DNA from: Anaerolineaceae bacterium oral taxon 439
GTDB taxonomy: Bacteria > Chloroflexota > Anaerolineae > Anaerolineales > Anaerolineaceae
Reading direction: 5' to 3'
DNA length: 64,000 nucleotides
NCBI GenBank assembly: GCA_001717545.1
Contig: CP017039.1
Location: 1-64,000, forward strand
Each line of letters starts with the position of its first letter. Position 1 is the stretch's first letter. Shown here piece after piece: positions 8,209-15,558 of this stretch. Under the pieces are notes generated by a model. The model was not told where the DNA came from. It saw only the letters and a list, made by a program, of their open reading frames with translations, and made no database searches. The position numbers were made by a program, and so were the translations under genes.

Positions 8209-8895
8209 TTACAGCTTCGCGAGTTTTTCTTTCAGCTCCTGAGCCAGTTCGCCGAACAAATCGACGAACGCCGACGCCTGCGCTTTCGAATTGAAGTTGA
8301 TCCTGACCGTCAGGCTGACGCCGCCGTCTTTTCGTTTCGACGTCGAAGAAGACGTCGACGCGGCGGAATCGCCTTCGTCATACTCCTTCCGCAGCGTCAG
8401 GTACAAATTCGCCATCGTTCTGGCCTTCGACTCCGATTCGCCGCTCGCGCGCTCGAACCAGCGCTGGATCTTCGCCCGGTCCGATTTCGTCGAATAATCC
8501 ATCGCCAAAAGCTCCTCCGGATACCCGGCCTTCAGGATTTTCGCGACCGCGGCGCGATAACCGGACTCGCTTCCGAGCGAATCGGCCAGTTTCGTCGACT
8601 TCCCGTCCTTGCGAACGATCCCCATCAACTCCAGCGACGGCAGCACCGACGACTCAATTGTCGACTGCGAAACGTCAAGCGCGCTGACGAGCCAGCGCGT
8701 GGTAATATTTTCAGGAACGTTCGATCGGAACTTCGCGATCAGCTTCGACCAGTTCGCCGCGCTCAGCGTCGGAAATTTCGTCCCCCCGCCGAGAAGCCCG
8801 CCCGCCGAATCCAATATCGACCCCAAATCCAGCTTGCCGCCGCTTAAAAGATCGCCAGCTAAATCCGTCAGCATCTTTCCCGCGTCATTCGCCAT
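8209..8895 (-). CDS. DUF5343-like protein of unknown function
   Basis: The product has 228 residues. A glycine-rich N-terminus (about 1-45) precedes a domain at about 46-170 that matches my memory of DUF5343. It has paired winged-helix-like segments, TTRWLVSALDVSQSTIESSVLPSL and LELMGIVRKDGKSTKLAD, followed by a helical YRAAVAKILKAGYPEEL part. A Ser/Ala linker (SAASTSSSTSKRK) leads to a C-terminal beta-helix segment of about 45 residues (VSLTVRINFNSKAQASAFVDLF). No signal peptide or membrane helix is present, so it is probably cytosolic. The gene stands alone, convergent with the preceding redox gene. The function is unknown; DNA binding is only suggested by the helix-turn-helix-like pattern. 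Confidence 0.6.
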   Translation of the reverse strand: MANDAGKMLTDLAGDLLSGGKLDLGSILDSAGGLLGGGTKFPTLSAANWSKLIAKFRSNVPENITTRWLVSALDVSQSTIESSVLPSLELMGIVRKDGKSTKLADSLGSESGYRAAVAKILKAGYPEELLAMDYSTKSDRAKIQRWFERASGESESKARTMANLYLTLRKEYDEGDSAASTSSSTSKRKDGGVSLTVRINFNSKAQASAFVDLFGELAQELKEKLAKL

Positions 8896-9010
8896 AACCT
8901 GCCTCCGTAAACGAAAGATTGTTGCCCGCTGAAACTATATCACGAAACCGTCCGCAGGGCACGGCCGCCAGGCCTGAAAAAAATACGGAAACGGAACCGC
9001 CGTCTCCGCG

Positions 9011-9042
9011 AAAAAAACGGGCGTGGATTCTGCCCACGCCCG
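9011..9042 (-). terminator. Intrinsic terminator of the carbamate kinase gene
   Basis: Read on the minus strand, GGGCGTGG and CCACGCCC close a small loop and are followed by a run of seven T residues (A9011-9017 on the plus strand). Confidence 0.85.
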
Positions 9043-9074
9043 CTCGATTCATGCTCCAGCTTCAGCCCGCCCGC

Positions 9075-10028
9075 TTACGGAAGGATCCAGGTCCCGGTTT
9101 CGCCCTTCAGCGCCCGGCCGATATTCTCCGGATTCGTAATCAGCGCTGATTTTCCGCCGCGATCGAGGAAGTTGATACAGGCCTGGATCTTCGGAGCCAT
9201 CGATCCGCCTTTGAAATGCGTCCCCTCAGCGAGATAACGTTTCGCGTCCGCCAGCGACAGCTTATCCAGCCACGTTTCGTTCGGCTTTCCGAAATTCAGC
9301 GCAACCTTTTCAACCGCCGTTGAAATCAGGAGCATATCCGCCTGAATCAGGCTCGCCAGCAGGCTGTTCCCGAAATCCTTATCGATGACCGCCGCGATTC
9401 CTTCCAGATCGCCGTCCTCGCGGCGAATGACCGGAATTCCCCCGCCGCCGACCGAAATCGTCACGATCCCCGCGCTGATCAGCGCCCGGATCGCTTCAAG
9501 CTCGACGATTTCCTGCGGAATCGGCGAAGCGACGACGCGCCGCCAGCCGCGGCCTGCGTCTTCGATAACCGTCCAGCCTTCTTCCGCCTTCCGCTTCTTC
9601 GCCTCCGCCTCGGTCATGAAGCCGCCAATCGGCTTCGTCGGATTCGAAAACGCCGGGTCGTTCCGATCCACGACGGTTTGCTCGATGACAGAGGCGACCG
9701 GTTTATTAATCCCGCGCCGCTTGAGCTCGTTTTGAAGATTCTGCGCCAGCGCGTACCCGATCTGACCCTGGCTCTGCGCACCGCAGACGTCCAGCCCCGC
9801 CATCGGCAATCCAATAGCGCCGTACGCGATCTCGGCTTTTTGCAGGATGAAACCCACCTGCGGACCGTTGCCATGACCGACAACGACGTCCCAACCGCTT
9901 TCGATCATGTCGACAATATGAAACGCGGTTTCCTTCGCCGCTAAGTACTGATCCGCCGTTGAGGTGTGCTTACTGTCCTTGATCAATGAATTACCGCCGA
10001 TCGCTACGACCGCTACTTTTTTTTCCAT
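9075..10028 (-). CDS. arcC: Carbamate kinase
   Basis: The product has 317 residues, the usual length for bacterial carbamate kinase, which makes ATP and carbamate from carbamoyl phosphate and ADP. Typical amino-acid-kinase motifs are present: VVAIGGNSLI at the N-terminus, GHGNGPQVG, SVGGGGIPV, AVIDKDFGNSLLA and the phosphate-binding GSMAPK near the end. The start at 10028 is chosen over an in-frame ATG 26 codons upstream. It has the ribosome site GGAGGGACC just before it and matches the family N-terminus. No arginine deiminase or ornithine carbamoyltransferase gene is nearby, so its pathway (arginine, agmatine, citrulline or purine/allantoin degradation) is open. The gene is monocistronic, with a -10 box at 10065-10070 and its own terminator. 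Confidence 0.93.
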   Translation of the reverse strand: MEKKVAVVAIGGNSLIKDSKHTSTADQYLAAKETAFHIVDMIESGWDVVVGHGNGPQVGFILQKAEIAYGAIGLPMAGLDVCGAQSQGQIGYALAQNLQNELKRRGINKPVASVIEQTVVDRNDPAFSNPTKPIGGFMTEAEAKKRKAEEGWTVIEDAGRGWRRVVASPIPQEIVELEAIRALISAGIVTISVGGGGIPVIRREDGDLEGIAAVIDKDFGNSLLASLIQADMLLISTAVEKVALNFGKPNETWLDKLSLADAKRYLAEGTHFKGGSMAPKIQACINFLDRGGKSALITNPENIGRALKGETGTWILP

Positions 10029-10064
10029 TTCTGGTCCCTCCAATATTAGGTTGTCTGACAATAG

Positions 10065-10070
10065 ATTATA
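10065..10070 (-). promoter_or_regulatory. -10 box upstream of arcC
   Basis: A consensus TATAAT on the minus strand lies about 36 bases before the ATG at 10028. No convincing -35 hexamer is seen at 16-18 bases. Confidence 0.5.
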
Positions 10071-10155
10071 ACGTGAGTTCGCCTTCCGGACGTTCTTCCA
10101 CGACAAAGGTCATAAGGTTTCATGACTGATGCAACCTCATGCACACAACCCCGCT

Positions 10156-11088
10156 TCAGCTAAGAAACGGCAGCGCGGCCGTCATCACGATCAGGAACAG
10201 CACCGTCGAAAACATCAGCGTCAGCTTGGACTCGTTCTCCGCGGCCTGATAGCGCTGGCTCAGGACAAACGCGTTCACCGCGCAAGGCAGCGCAGCGCAA
10301 ACGACCAGGCTCTTTACCCACCATCCGGTCAGGCCAACAACGCGCGTCCCGATCCAAAGCGCAGCCAGCGGCTGGAGAATGACCTTCTGCGCTGCGGCGA
10401 CCGTCGCCATCAGGAAATCCCGCCGCCTGAACCCTTTCGCCTCCGGCAGGTAACAGGTATATCCGAGCGAGAACAGCCCGACCGTCATCGCCGGCTTACC
10501 CAGCAAATCAGCTCCATGGACGAGGAAAACCGGAACCTGAAACCCGATCAGCCTGAACCCCAGCGCGCACACCCCAGCCATCAGGATCGGATTCACCGCC
10601 AGAATCTTCAATACCCCGCCGAGCGACAGCGACGATTTCCCAATCGACTGGAAATCGAGGAGCGCCGAAATCAGCGGCAGGAAAATAATCGTCTGGACCA
10701 GCAGAATCAACAGCGGAGGAATCGCCGACCCGACCGTCAGCAGGCAGACCGGGACGCCGACGTAGGTCGCGTTCGCGTAAAACCCGCCCATGACCTGAAC
10801 GATCAGCGTCGAACGCCGAAGCCCGAAGCCCCATCCAAAAATCATCAGCCCAAGCACGGCCGACAGGCAAAGCGTCAGGAAATATCCGATCAGGAAACGA
10901 GTATTTGCGACGTCCTCCGGCTTCGCCGCGTAAATATTCGAAAAGATCAGGAACGGCATCGAAAAATAAAACAGGTAACGGGACAGCGTCGCCCCGGCGT
11001 CCGCAGGGAGAACCTTCAACGCCGCAGCAGCGAACCCCACCCCGATCAGGATCAGGATCGGCCCGATCGCGTTAAGAATTTCTTCCAT
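10156..11088 (-). CDS. AEC-family (auxin efflux carrier-like) membrane transporter
   Basis: The product has 310 residues and is almost entirely hydrophobic, with about ten membrane helices in two halves. Family signs are the N-terminal ILIGVGF segment, GGFYANATYVGVPVC and the matching C-terminal half with ALPCAVNAFVLSQRY. Bacterial AEC proteins export or exchange small organic anions such as malonate or malate, or amino acids; the substrate cannot be read here. The ATG overlaps the mvaD stop by one base (TAATG), so it is translated from the same mRNA. It is the last gene of that operon. Confidence 0.85.
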   Translation of the reverse strand: MEEILNAIGPILILIGVGFAAAALKVLPADAGATLSRYLFYFSMPFLIFSNIYAAKPEDVANTRFLIGYFLTLCLSAVLGLMIFGWGFGLRRSTLIVQVMGGFYANATYVGVPVCLLTVGSAIPPLLILLVQTIIFLPLISALLDFQSIGKSSLSLGGVLKILAVNPILMAGVCALGFRLIGFQVPVFLVHGADLLGKPAMTVGLFSLGYTCYLPEAKGFRRRDFLMATVAAAQKVILQPLAALWIGTRVVGLTGWWVKSLVVCAALPCAVNAFVLSQRYQAAENESKLTLMFSTVLFLIVMTAALPFLS

Positions 11089-12068
11089 TAAAATTCCGCG
11101 GCGACGATTCGCGCCGGTCCGCCGACCCCGGAACGCAGCAAATCATTCACGCCCGGCATCGCGCGCAACCGCCGTTCCGCCTCGTTCGCGTCTTCGCCTG
11201 AGCAGAGAACATGAACCGTCGGGCCCGCGTCCAGCGTAAAAAAAACGCGCAGCCCTTCCAGACGCCATTCAGGAACCGCTTTCATAATCGCCAGCGAGGC
11301 AGGTTCCCAGTAAAACAGCGGCGGTCGCTGCGTCATCATGACGCAATGCATCAGCGTCGAATCCTCTTCCGAAATCGCCGCCAGCCTCGCGAAATCGCGC
11401 GTCCGGATCGCCTCGCGGCAGCCTTCGATCCGACCCGGCGCGCCGGCAATCCGCGCCGCCTGATACGGGCTCGTGGCCGCGCCCGGATGACCCGCGGAAG
11501 ATCCGACCTTTTTATGCGTCGTCGATAAAATCGCGATCAGGTCTACCAGATCCCAACGATCCGCGTCCGCGATCGAAACGGCGATCGAATCCGCGTCGCC
11601 CGTCCCCATCCGCCATTCGCAGAACCCGCCCGGGACCGAACGGCAGGCCGAACCGGAGCCCAACCGCGCCAGACGCGAAACCTCTCCCTCGCTCAGCGAA
11701 AGCCCCGCCGCCGTCGACGCCGCCAGCGCCAGCGCCGAGAACGCCGCCGCGGAAGAAGCCACGCCGACACCCAGCGGGAAGTCCGCGACCGACTCGACGC
11801 GCGCGCGCGCGCCAATCCGCGCGATCCGCCGAACCTCATCCAGAACCGACGAAACCCGGGCGACCGCCGCCTCCGCCGCGCCGTTAATCGTCAGCGAATC
11901 CTGACGCAGCGAACCGTCGAACGTTACCTTCGTCGTCGTCGTCAACGCTCCCAGATTCATCGAAACCGACCCATTAACCGGAAGGCGGAGACGATCGTCC
12001 CGGTTCCCCCAATACTTAATAAACGCGATGTTCGGATGCGCCTGAGCGGTCGCGGTCGCCCGGCTCAC
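11088..12068 (-). CDS. mvaD: Diphosphomevalonate (or phosphomevalonate) decarboxylase, GHMP family
   Basis: The product has 326 residues. It matches mevalonate-pathway decarboxylases, which convert a phosphorylated mevalonate to isopentenyl (di)phosphate with ATP. Visible motifs are HPNIAFIKYWGNRDD with LPVNGSVSMNL, the GHMP ATP loop FPLGVGVASSAAAFSAL, GSGSACRSVPGGFCEW, and the catalytic-aspartate segment TLDAGPTVHVL. Some Chloroflexota enzymes of this family act on the monophosphate with an isopentenyl phosphate kinase, and sequence alone does not separate the two. Translation begins at GTG (12066-12068), overlapping the upstream small gene by four bases (GTGA). No other mevalonate-pathway gene lies in the window. 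Confidence 0.88.
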   Translation of the reverse strand: MSRATATAQAHPNIAFIKYWGNRDDRLRLPVNGSVSMNLGALTTTTKVTFDGSLRQDSLTINGAAEAAVARVSSVLDEVRRIARIGARARVESVADFPLGVGVASSAAAFSALALAASTAAGLSLSEGEVSRLARLGSGSACRSVPGGFCEWRMGTGDADSIAVSIADADRWDLVDLIAILSTTHKKVGSSAGHPGAATSPYQAARIAGAPGRIEGCREAIRTRDFARLAAISEEDSTLMHCVMMTQRPPLFYWEPASLAIMKAVPEWRLEGLRVFFTLDAGPTVHVLCSGEDANEAERRLRAMPGVNDLLRSGVGGPARIVAAEF

Positions 12069-12286
12069 TTCGCGTCGCCTTCTTCAAGAACCTTGATCAG
12101 CCGGTCCCGAATCTGCCGCGCCTGCTCCCGGGTCAGGTACAGCTCCGTCTCCCCTCCGCAAAATACCTTTTCGTCCTCCGGGCAGTCCTCAACGAACCGA
12201 AAACAAACGTCGTCCTCAAACTCCGCGTCGCTCGCGTCGATGTAAATATCCAAATGAACGGTCTGATCCAGTAAATGAATCGTCAT
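12065..12286 (-). CDS. Small acidic conserved-looking protein leading the mvaD operon
   Basis: This 73-residue acidic protein contains three cysteines (VCFRFVEDCPEDEKVFCGG) and a C-terminal helix EQARQIRDRLIKVLEEG. It has a strong ribosome site (GGGAGGG) before the ATG and its stop overlaps the GTG of mvaD, so it is real and coupled to mvaD. I do not recognise the family. The two-strand start followed by a terminal helix could be a small cytosolic fold, and metal binding by the cysteines is only a possibility. Confidence 0.7.
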   Translation of the reverse strand: MTIHLLDQTVHLDIYIDASDAEFEDDVCFRFVEDCPEDEKVFCGGETELYLTREQARQIRDRLIKVLEEGDAK

Positions 12287-12307
12287 AGCGCCCTCCCTTT
12301 TCTTTTC

Positions 12308-12313
12308 ATTATA
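12308..12313 (-). promoter_or_regulatory. -10 box of the small protein/mvaD/AEC operon
   Basis: TATAAT on the minus strand lies 21 bases upstream of the first ATG of the operon. The expected -35 position carries no clear consensus. Confidence 0.5.
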
Positions 12314-12402
12314 TCAGCGCTCCCACCTGAGCTGGCAGGGGGAACAGACTCGCCAGTGCGCCGGGATACTGGCCGAAATGTCATTTCTTTTTTGAGAACT
12401 AC

Positions 12403-12446
12403 TTGATTTGTCGTAGTAGCCTGCTTATACTTCATTTACTACGACA
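12403..12446 (+). promoter_or_regulatory. PadR-operon promoter overlapped by a perfect 10-bp inverted-repeat operator
   Basis: The -35 box TTGATT (12403-12408) and -10 box TATACT (12426-12431) are 17 bases apart. TGTCGTAGTA (12409-12418) fills the spacer, and its exact inverse TACTACGACA (12437-12446) covers the start site, with an 18-base centre. This is the layout expected for repression by the dimeric PadR protein encoded directly downstream. The site is seen in sequence; binding is inferred. Confidence 0.85.
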
Positions 12447-12517
12447 GACATAGAACGTCAGATAAAGTACGCCCGTCGTGGTATTAAAAAACGAACGAAC
12501 CTGAAAGGAGGAATCGC

Positions 12518-12880
12518 TTGGGAAAAGACGAACGGACCGCAGCGCAGCGGATCAGCGGAGACAGCATCCGCGGGTACACGGACATCATCGTCCTCTACCT
12601 GATCCGGAATGAACCGGATTACGGATATTCGATCTCGAAACGAATCCGATCGAAAAGCGCGGAAAAATACGCTATAAAGGAAACGACCCTGTACAGCGCG
12701 TTCGCCCGGCTCGAAAAAAACGGATTCATCGAATCGTTCGACGGAACGATCAGCGAAGGCGGACGCCGAACCTACTATCGGATTACGGAAGCCGGAAGCG
12801 AATACTACCGGATAAAATGTGACGAATGGCAATTGACAAAAGAAGTCGTCGACAAATTTATCGCGACGACAGCTAACTAA
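12518..12880 (+). CDS. PadR-family transcriptional regulator
   Basis: The product has 120 residues. It carries the PadR winged helix: DIIVLYLIRNEPDYGYSISK, then KETTLYSAFARLEKNGFIES, then a wing GRRTYYRITEAG and a short dimerisation helix. PadR proteins usually repress membrane-protein or efflux operons and respond to small ligands. Translation appears to start at TTG (12518-12520), which lies seven bases after the near-perfect ribosome site AAAGGAGG. No ATG or GTG is suitably placed. The gene is followed after 17 bases by a permease-prefix membrane protein, a very common PadR partnership. The palindrome at 12409-12446 is its probable target. Confidence 0.9.
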   Translation: MGKDERTAAQRISGDSIRGYTDIIVLYLIRNEPDYGYSISKRIRSKSAEKYAIKETTLYSAFARLEKNGFIESFDGTISEGGRRTYYRITEAGSEYYRIKCDEWQLTKEVVDKFIATTAN

Positions 12881-12897
12881 AAAAAGAGGAGAAAAAA

Positions 12898-13893
12898 ATG
12901 GAAGAAATCAAGACCTACCTGGATAAAATGTTTACCGGCCTGCCGGCCACGGAAAAAGTCCGCAAAGCTAAAAATGAACTGTTGACGATGATGACCGATA
13001 AATACAAAGAGCTCATCGCAGAAGGCAAAAGCGAGAACGAAGCGCTCGGAACCGTCATCATGGAATTCGGCAACCTGAACGAGCTTTCCGAAGAACTCGG
13101 ACTGACCGAAGAAATCCGCAGCGCCGAAGCGAACCGGATCACGCTGACTCAGGCCGACGCCGAAGCGTATTGGTCAGCGAACGAAAAATTCGCGATCTTC
13201 GTCGGGATCGGAAGCGGCCTGATGATTACGTCTCCCAGCCTGATTATCACGTCAGCGGCGCTGAACGCAATTCCCGCGGCCGAACCGCTGGGAAAAATCC
13301 TCCTGGTCATCGGGATTATCGTCATGCTGATCCTCGTCGCGGCCGGCGTCGGTTCGATCGTCTACGGCGCTTCGCTGACGCCGCGCACCCGCTGGCTCAG
13401 GGAACAACGCTTCAGCCTTGATCCTGACGCCGCCGCATTCGTCAAAGAGAAACGCGCCGCGGAATACCGCCGGAGCACGCTGATCACGATTGCCGCGATC
13501 GCCTGTTTCATCATGGCGGCGCTCCCGCCGTCAATCACGGGAATCCTGAATGGATTGAGCAGGAGCCGAAGCCTTTATCCGCTGACCGTTTTCTCGATCG
13601 TCGGAACGTTGCTGCTCGCCGCGATCGGCGTATTCCTGATCCAATTCGGCGGACTGCAAAAGCAGTACTTCGATATTCTGGAAGGGAAAACCAAACCGTC
13701 CCACTCGGGCGAAAGGAGCTATAAAACCGGCGAAAAAATCAACGCGATCGTCTGGTCGCTTGTGGCTCCATTCTACCTGCTGATCAGCTTCCTGACGGGC
13801 GCATGGCGGTTCACCTGGCTCATCTTTCCTTTCGCGACCGCGTTCAGCGCGATCCTCGCGATCGTGACCCGAAATCCTGAGAAAAAGGACTGA
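12898..13893 (+). CDS. Permease-prefix-domain (DUF1700-like) membrane protein
   Basis: The product has 331 residues. Residues 1-75 form the helical cytosolic prefix domain often found before bacterial permeases (MEEIKTYLDKMFTGLP, EALGTVIMEFGNLNELSEELG). Five or so membrane helices follow at about 97-118, 132-158, 193-212, 227-248 and 282-325, with a charged loop between the second and third. No catalytic or transport motif is visible. It shares an operon with the PadR regulator and has the ribosome site AGAGGAG. It is probably a sensor or stress-membrane component, which is inference from partnership only. Confidence 0.75.
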   Translation: MEEIKTYLDKMFTGLPATEKVRKAKNELLTMMTDKYKELIAEGKSENEALGTVIMEFGNLNELSEELGLTEEIRSAEANRITLTQADAEAYWSANEKFAIFVGIGSGLMITSPSLIITSAALNAIPAAEPLGKILLVIGIIVMLILVAAGVGSIVYGASLTPRTRWLREQRFSLDPDAAAFVKEKRAAEYRRSTLITIAAIACFIMAALPPSITGILNGLSRSRSLYPLTVFSIVGTLLLAAIGVFLIQFGGLQKQYFDILEGKTKPSHSGERSYKTGEKINAIVWSLVAPFYLLISFLTGAWRFTWLIFPFATAFSAILAIVTRNPEKKD

Positions 13894-13914
13894 CGCCGGA
13901 GATCGAGCGTATAG

Positions 13915-13947
13915 AAAAACCAGCCTGATCAACCGGGCTGGTTTTTT
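13915..13947 (+). terminator. Intrinsic terminator of the padR operon
   Basis: AACCAGCC (13918-13925) pairs with GGCTGGTT (13936-13943), with A residues before and T residues after. It can therefore work in both directions, also stopping transcripts from the minus-strand tRNA-Leu. Confidence 0.85.
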
Positions 13948-13950
13948 ATG

Positions 13951-14034
13951 TGCCGGAGGAGGGATTTGAACCCTCATGAGAGTACTCTCACTGCGCCCTG
14001 AACGCAGCGCGTCTGCCAGTTCCGCCACTTCGGC
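13951..14034 (-). tRNA. tRNA-Leu (anticodon CAG)
   Basis: Read on the minus strand this is an 84-base class II tRNA with a long variable arm (TGAGAGTACTCTCA). The anticodon stem CTGCG/CGCAG closes the loop TTCAGGG, giving CAG. The T arm is GAGGG TTCAAAT CCCTC. The acceptor stem GCCGAAG/CTCCGGC has one A-C mismatch, and the discriminator is A. CCA is not encoded. Confidence 0.94.
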
Positions 14035-14055
14035 AACATCTCTTCAACAAAAATG

Positions 14056-14083
14056 ATTTTACATGTTTCCGACGTTTTGTCAA
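14056..14083 (-). promoter_or_regulatory. Promoter of tRNA-Leu
   Basis: On the minus strand a perfect -35 TTGACA (14083-14078) is followed after 16 bases by the -10 box TAAAAT (14061-14056). The tRNA 5' end lies 21 bases further downstream. Confidence 0.8.
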
Positions 14084-14193
14084 GATGGTCGGGAAAAAGG
14101 GTCTGTTGTTTGTGAAAAGTCTGTGATATTGTCTTAAAGAAGTTTTTTGGAAACAAAATATAACGGCCTCAGCTCGAAAACCCCAATCGCGGG

Positions 14194-14199
14194 TATAAT
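14194..14199 (+). promoter_or_regulatory. -10 box of tRNA-Pro(UGG)
   Basis: A consensus TATAAT ends 14 bases before the mature tRNA start at 14214. The -35 position is not recognisable. Confidence 0.6.
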
Positions 14200-14213
14200 A
14201 TCTTCGCTGAGTT

Positions 14214-14286
14214 CGGGGTGTAGCGCAGTTGGCAGCGCACCGCGTTTGGGACGCGGGGGTCCGCGGTTCGAGTCCGCGCACCCCGA
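14214..14286 (+). tRNA. tRNA-Pro (anticodon UGG)
   Basis: The acceptor stem CGGGGTG (14214-14220) pairs with CACCCCG (14279-14285), with discriminator A. The anticodon stem CCGCG/CGCGG closes the loop TTTGGGA, giving anticodon TGG. The T arm is CGCGG TTCGAGT CCGCG. This is the second proline isoacceptor of the window. Confidence 0.95.
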
Positions 14287-14335
14287 CTTAAAGTTGCGAT
14301 TCGTTATACGATTCATGATTTTATCGAAATCCCTG

Positions 14336-14341
14336 TATAAT
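14336..14341 (+). promoter_or_regulatory. -10 box upstream of the nucleotidyltransferase
   Basis: TATAAT lies 66 bases before the ATG at 14408. The 5' leader contains GCCGGCTTTTTTACCGG plus a T run, a short hairpin that might be a weak attenuator or the tRNA-Pro terminator. No clear -35 was found. Confidence 0.45.
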
Positions 14342-14407
14342 TAACTCAGCGTCCGACGCCGGCTTTTTTACCGGTTTTTTTAAGAAGGATAGATCAGGGA
14401 GTTCAGC

Positions 14408-15418
14408 ATGAAACAACAGATTCAAATTGTGATTCCGATGGCCGGGTTCGGGTCCAGGCTTCGCCCGTGGACCTGGAGCAAGCCCAAACCGCTGATTAAC
14501 ATGGCGGGGCGCACGTCGCTCGATTATCTCCTGGACGAATTCAGGAGCCTCGAAGACGCGTTTGAACTCGAGTATATTTTTATTATTTCCCCGACAGGCT
14601 GGGGGATCAGGACATTCATGGATCAGCAGTATCCGGGCGTCAGCGCCAGATACGTCGTTCAGGAGGAAATGAAAGGGCAGTCGCACGCGATTTTTCTCGC
14701 CAAAGACCTGATTTCCGGACCGATGATCATGACCTTTTCCGATACGATCATCGATTCAGATCTGAGCTTCCTGAAAAACGAGACGGCCGACGGCGTCGCC
14801 TGGACGCAGTATAACGAGCAGCCGCAGCGTTTCGGCGTCGCGATTACCGACGCGAAGAACCGCGTCGAGCGGTTTATCGAAAAACCGCCGACAGACGAAT
14901 TCAAGCAGGTCATCGTCGGCTTCTATTATTTCAGGGAAGGCCGGGACCTGATCGCGGCGATCGATCGCCAGATCCGCGAAAATATTTCGCTTAAGAACGA
15001 ATACTATATCGCCGATGCGTTGAATATCATGATCGAGCAGGGCGCGAATTTCACGATCGCTGAGACCGGGCTTTGGCTCGATACCGGCGTTCCGGAGACA
15101 GTTTTCTCGTCGAACCGATATTTCTTAGCGCATGGGAACGACAATAGTTCAGCCGCTCAAAAGCGCGCGAGCGTAACCGTTATCGAACCGGTTTTTGTCG
15201 CTGAGGACGCGATCGTTGAGAACACGGTTATCGGTCCGTACGTGTCCGTCGCTTCCGGCGCGAAAATCCGGAACTGCGTTATTTCGAATTCGATTATCGC
15301 CGAGAATACGACGATCGAAAATCAGGTTCTTAAGGATTCGCTCGTCGGCGCGAAGGTCAGGTTAAGCGGGAAAGAGAAGAGCCTCTTCGTTGGCGATAAC
15401 TCGGTCTTAGAGCTGTAA
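14408..15418 (+). CDS. Sugar-phosphate nucleotidyltransferase with C-terminal left-handed beta-helix
   Basis: The product has 336 residues. Residues 1-245 are a nucleotidyltransferase (GT-A-like) domain with the pyrophosphorylase signature MAGFGSRLRPWTWSKPKPL, a MTFSDTIIDSD metal-binding site and a VERFIEKPP segment. Residues about 256-336 are hexapeptide-like repeats (AIVENTVIGPYVSVASGAKI, NTTIENQVLKDSLVGAKV). The enzyme activates a sugar-1-phosphate with NTP for cell-envelope glycans or compatible sugars. It resembles RmlA/GlmU-related two-domain enzymes, but the helix is too short for a clear acetyltransferase active site. It is probably cytosolic and monocistronic, with a terminator right after. 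Confidence 0.85.
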   Translation: MKQQIQIVIPMAGFGSRLRPWTWSKPKPLINMAGRTSLDYLLDEFRSLEDAFELEYIFIISPTGWGIRTFMDQQYPGVSARYVVQEEMKGQSHAIFLAKDLISGPMIMTFSDTIIDSDLSFLKNETADGVAWTQYNEQPQRFGVAITDAKNRVERFIEKPPTDEFKQVIVGFYYFREGRDLIAAIDRQIRENISLKNEYYIADALNIMIEQGANFTIAETGLWLDTGVPETVFSSNRYFLAHGNDNSSAAQKRASVTVIEPVFVAEDAIVENTVIGPYVSVASGAKIRNCVISNSIIAENTTIENQVLKDSLVGAKVRLSGKEKSLFVGDNSVLEL

Positions 15419-15439
15419 CCCGTCGTTCCGTATCGAGTC

Positions 15440-15471
15440 AAGGCGGCGGTGACGAAGTCCCCCGCCTTTTT
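15440..15471 (+). terminator. Intrinsic terminator after the nucleotidyltransferase
   Basis: AAGGCGG (15440-15446) pairs with CCGCCTT (15462-15468), followed by T residues. It stands just before a TATAAT box (15475-15480) that probably begins the aminotransferase transcript. Confidence 0.75.
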
Positions 15472-15558
15472 CGCTATAATAGAGAGAAATTTTTTTTATC
15501 CGGAAAAACGAATCCCGGTTTCGGCGCGGCGTTTTTTATCGGAGTTGAAGGAGCGCCT

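Noticed and set aside
10129-11091. Plus-strand 320-codon open frame opposite the AEC transporter
   Set aside because: Gln/Arg-rich composition typical of the antisense of a membrane-protein gene; the minus-strand frame has clear homology and coupling.
14355-14382. GCCGGCTTTTTTACCGG with T run as a terminator after tRNA-Pro(UGG)
   Set aside because: The stem has only about four pairs and lies downstream of the TATAAT of the next gene; too weak to list as a terminator.
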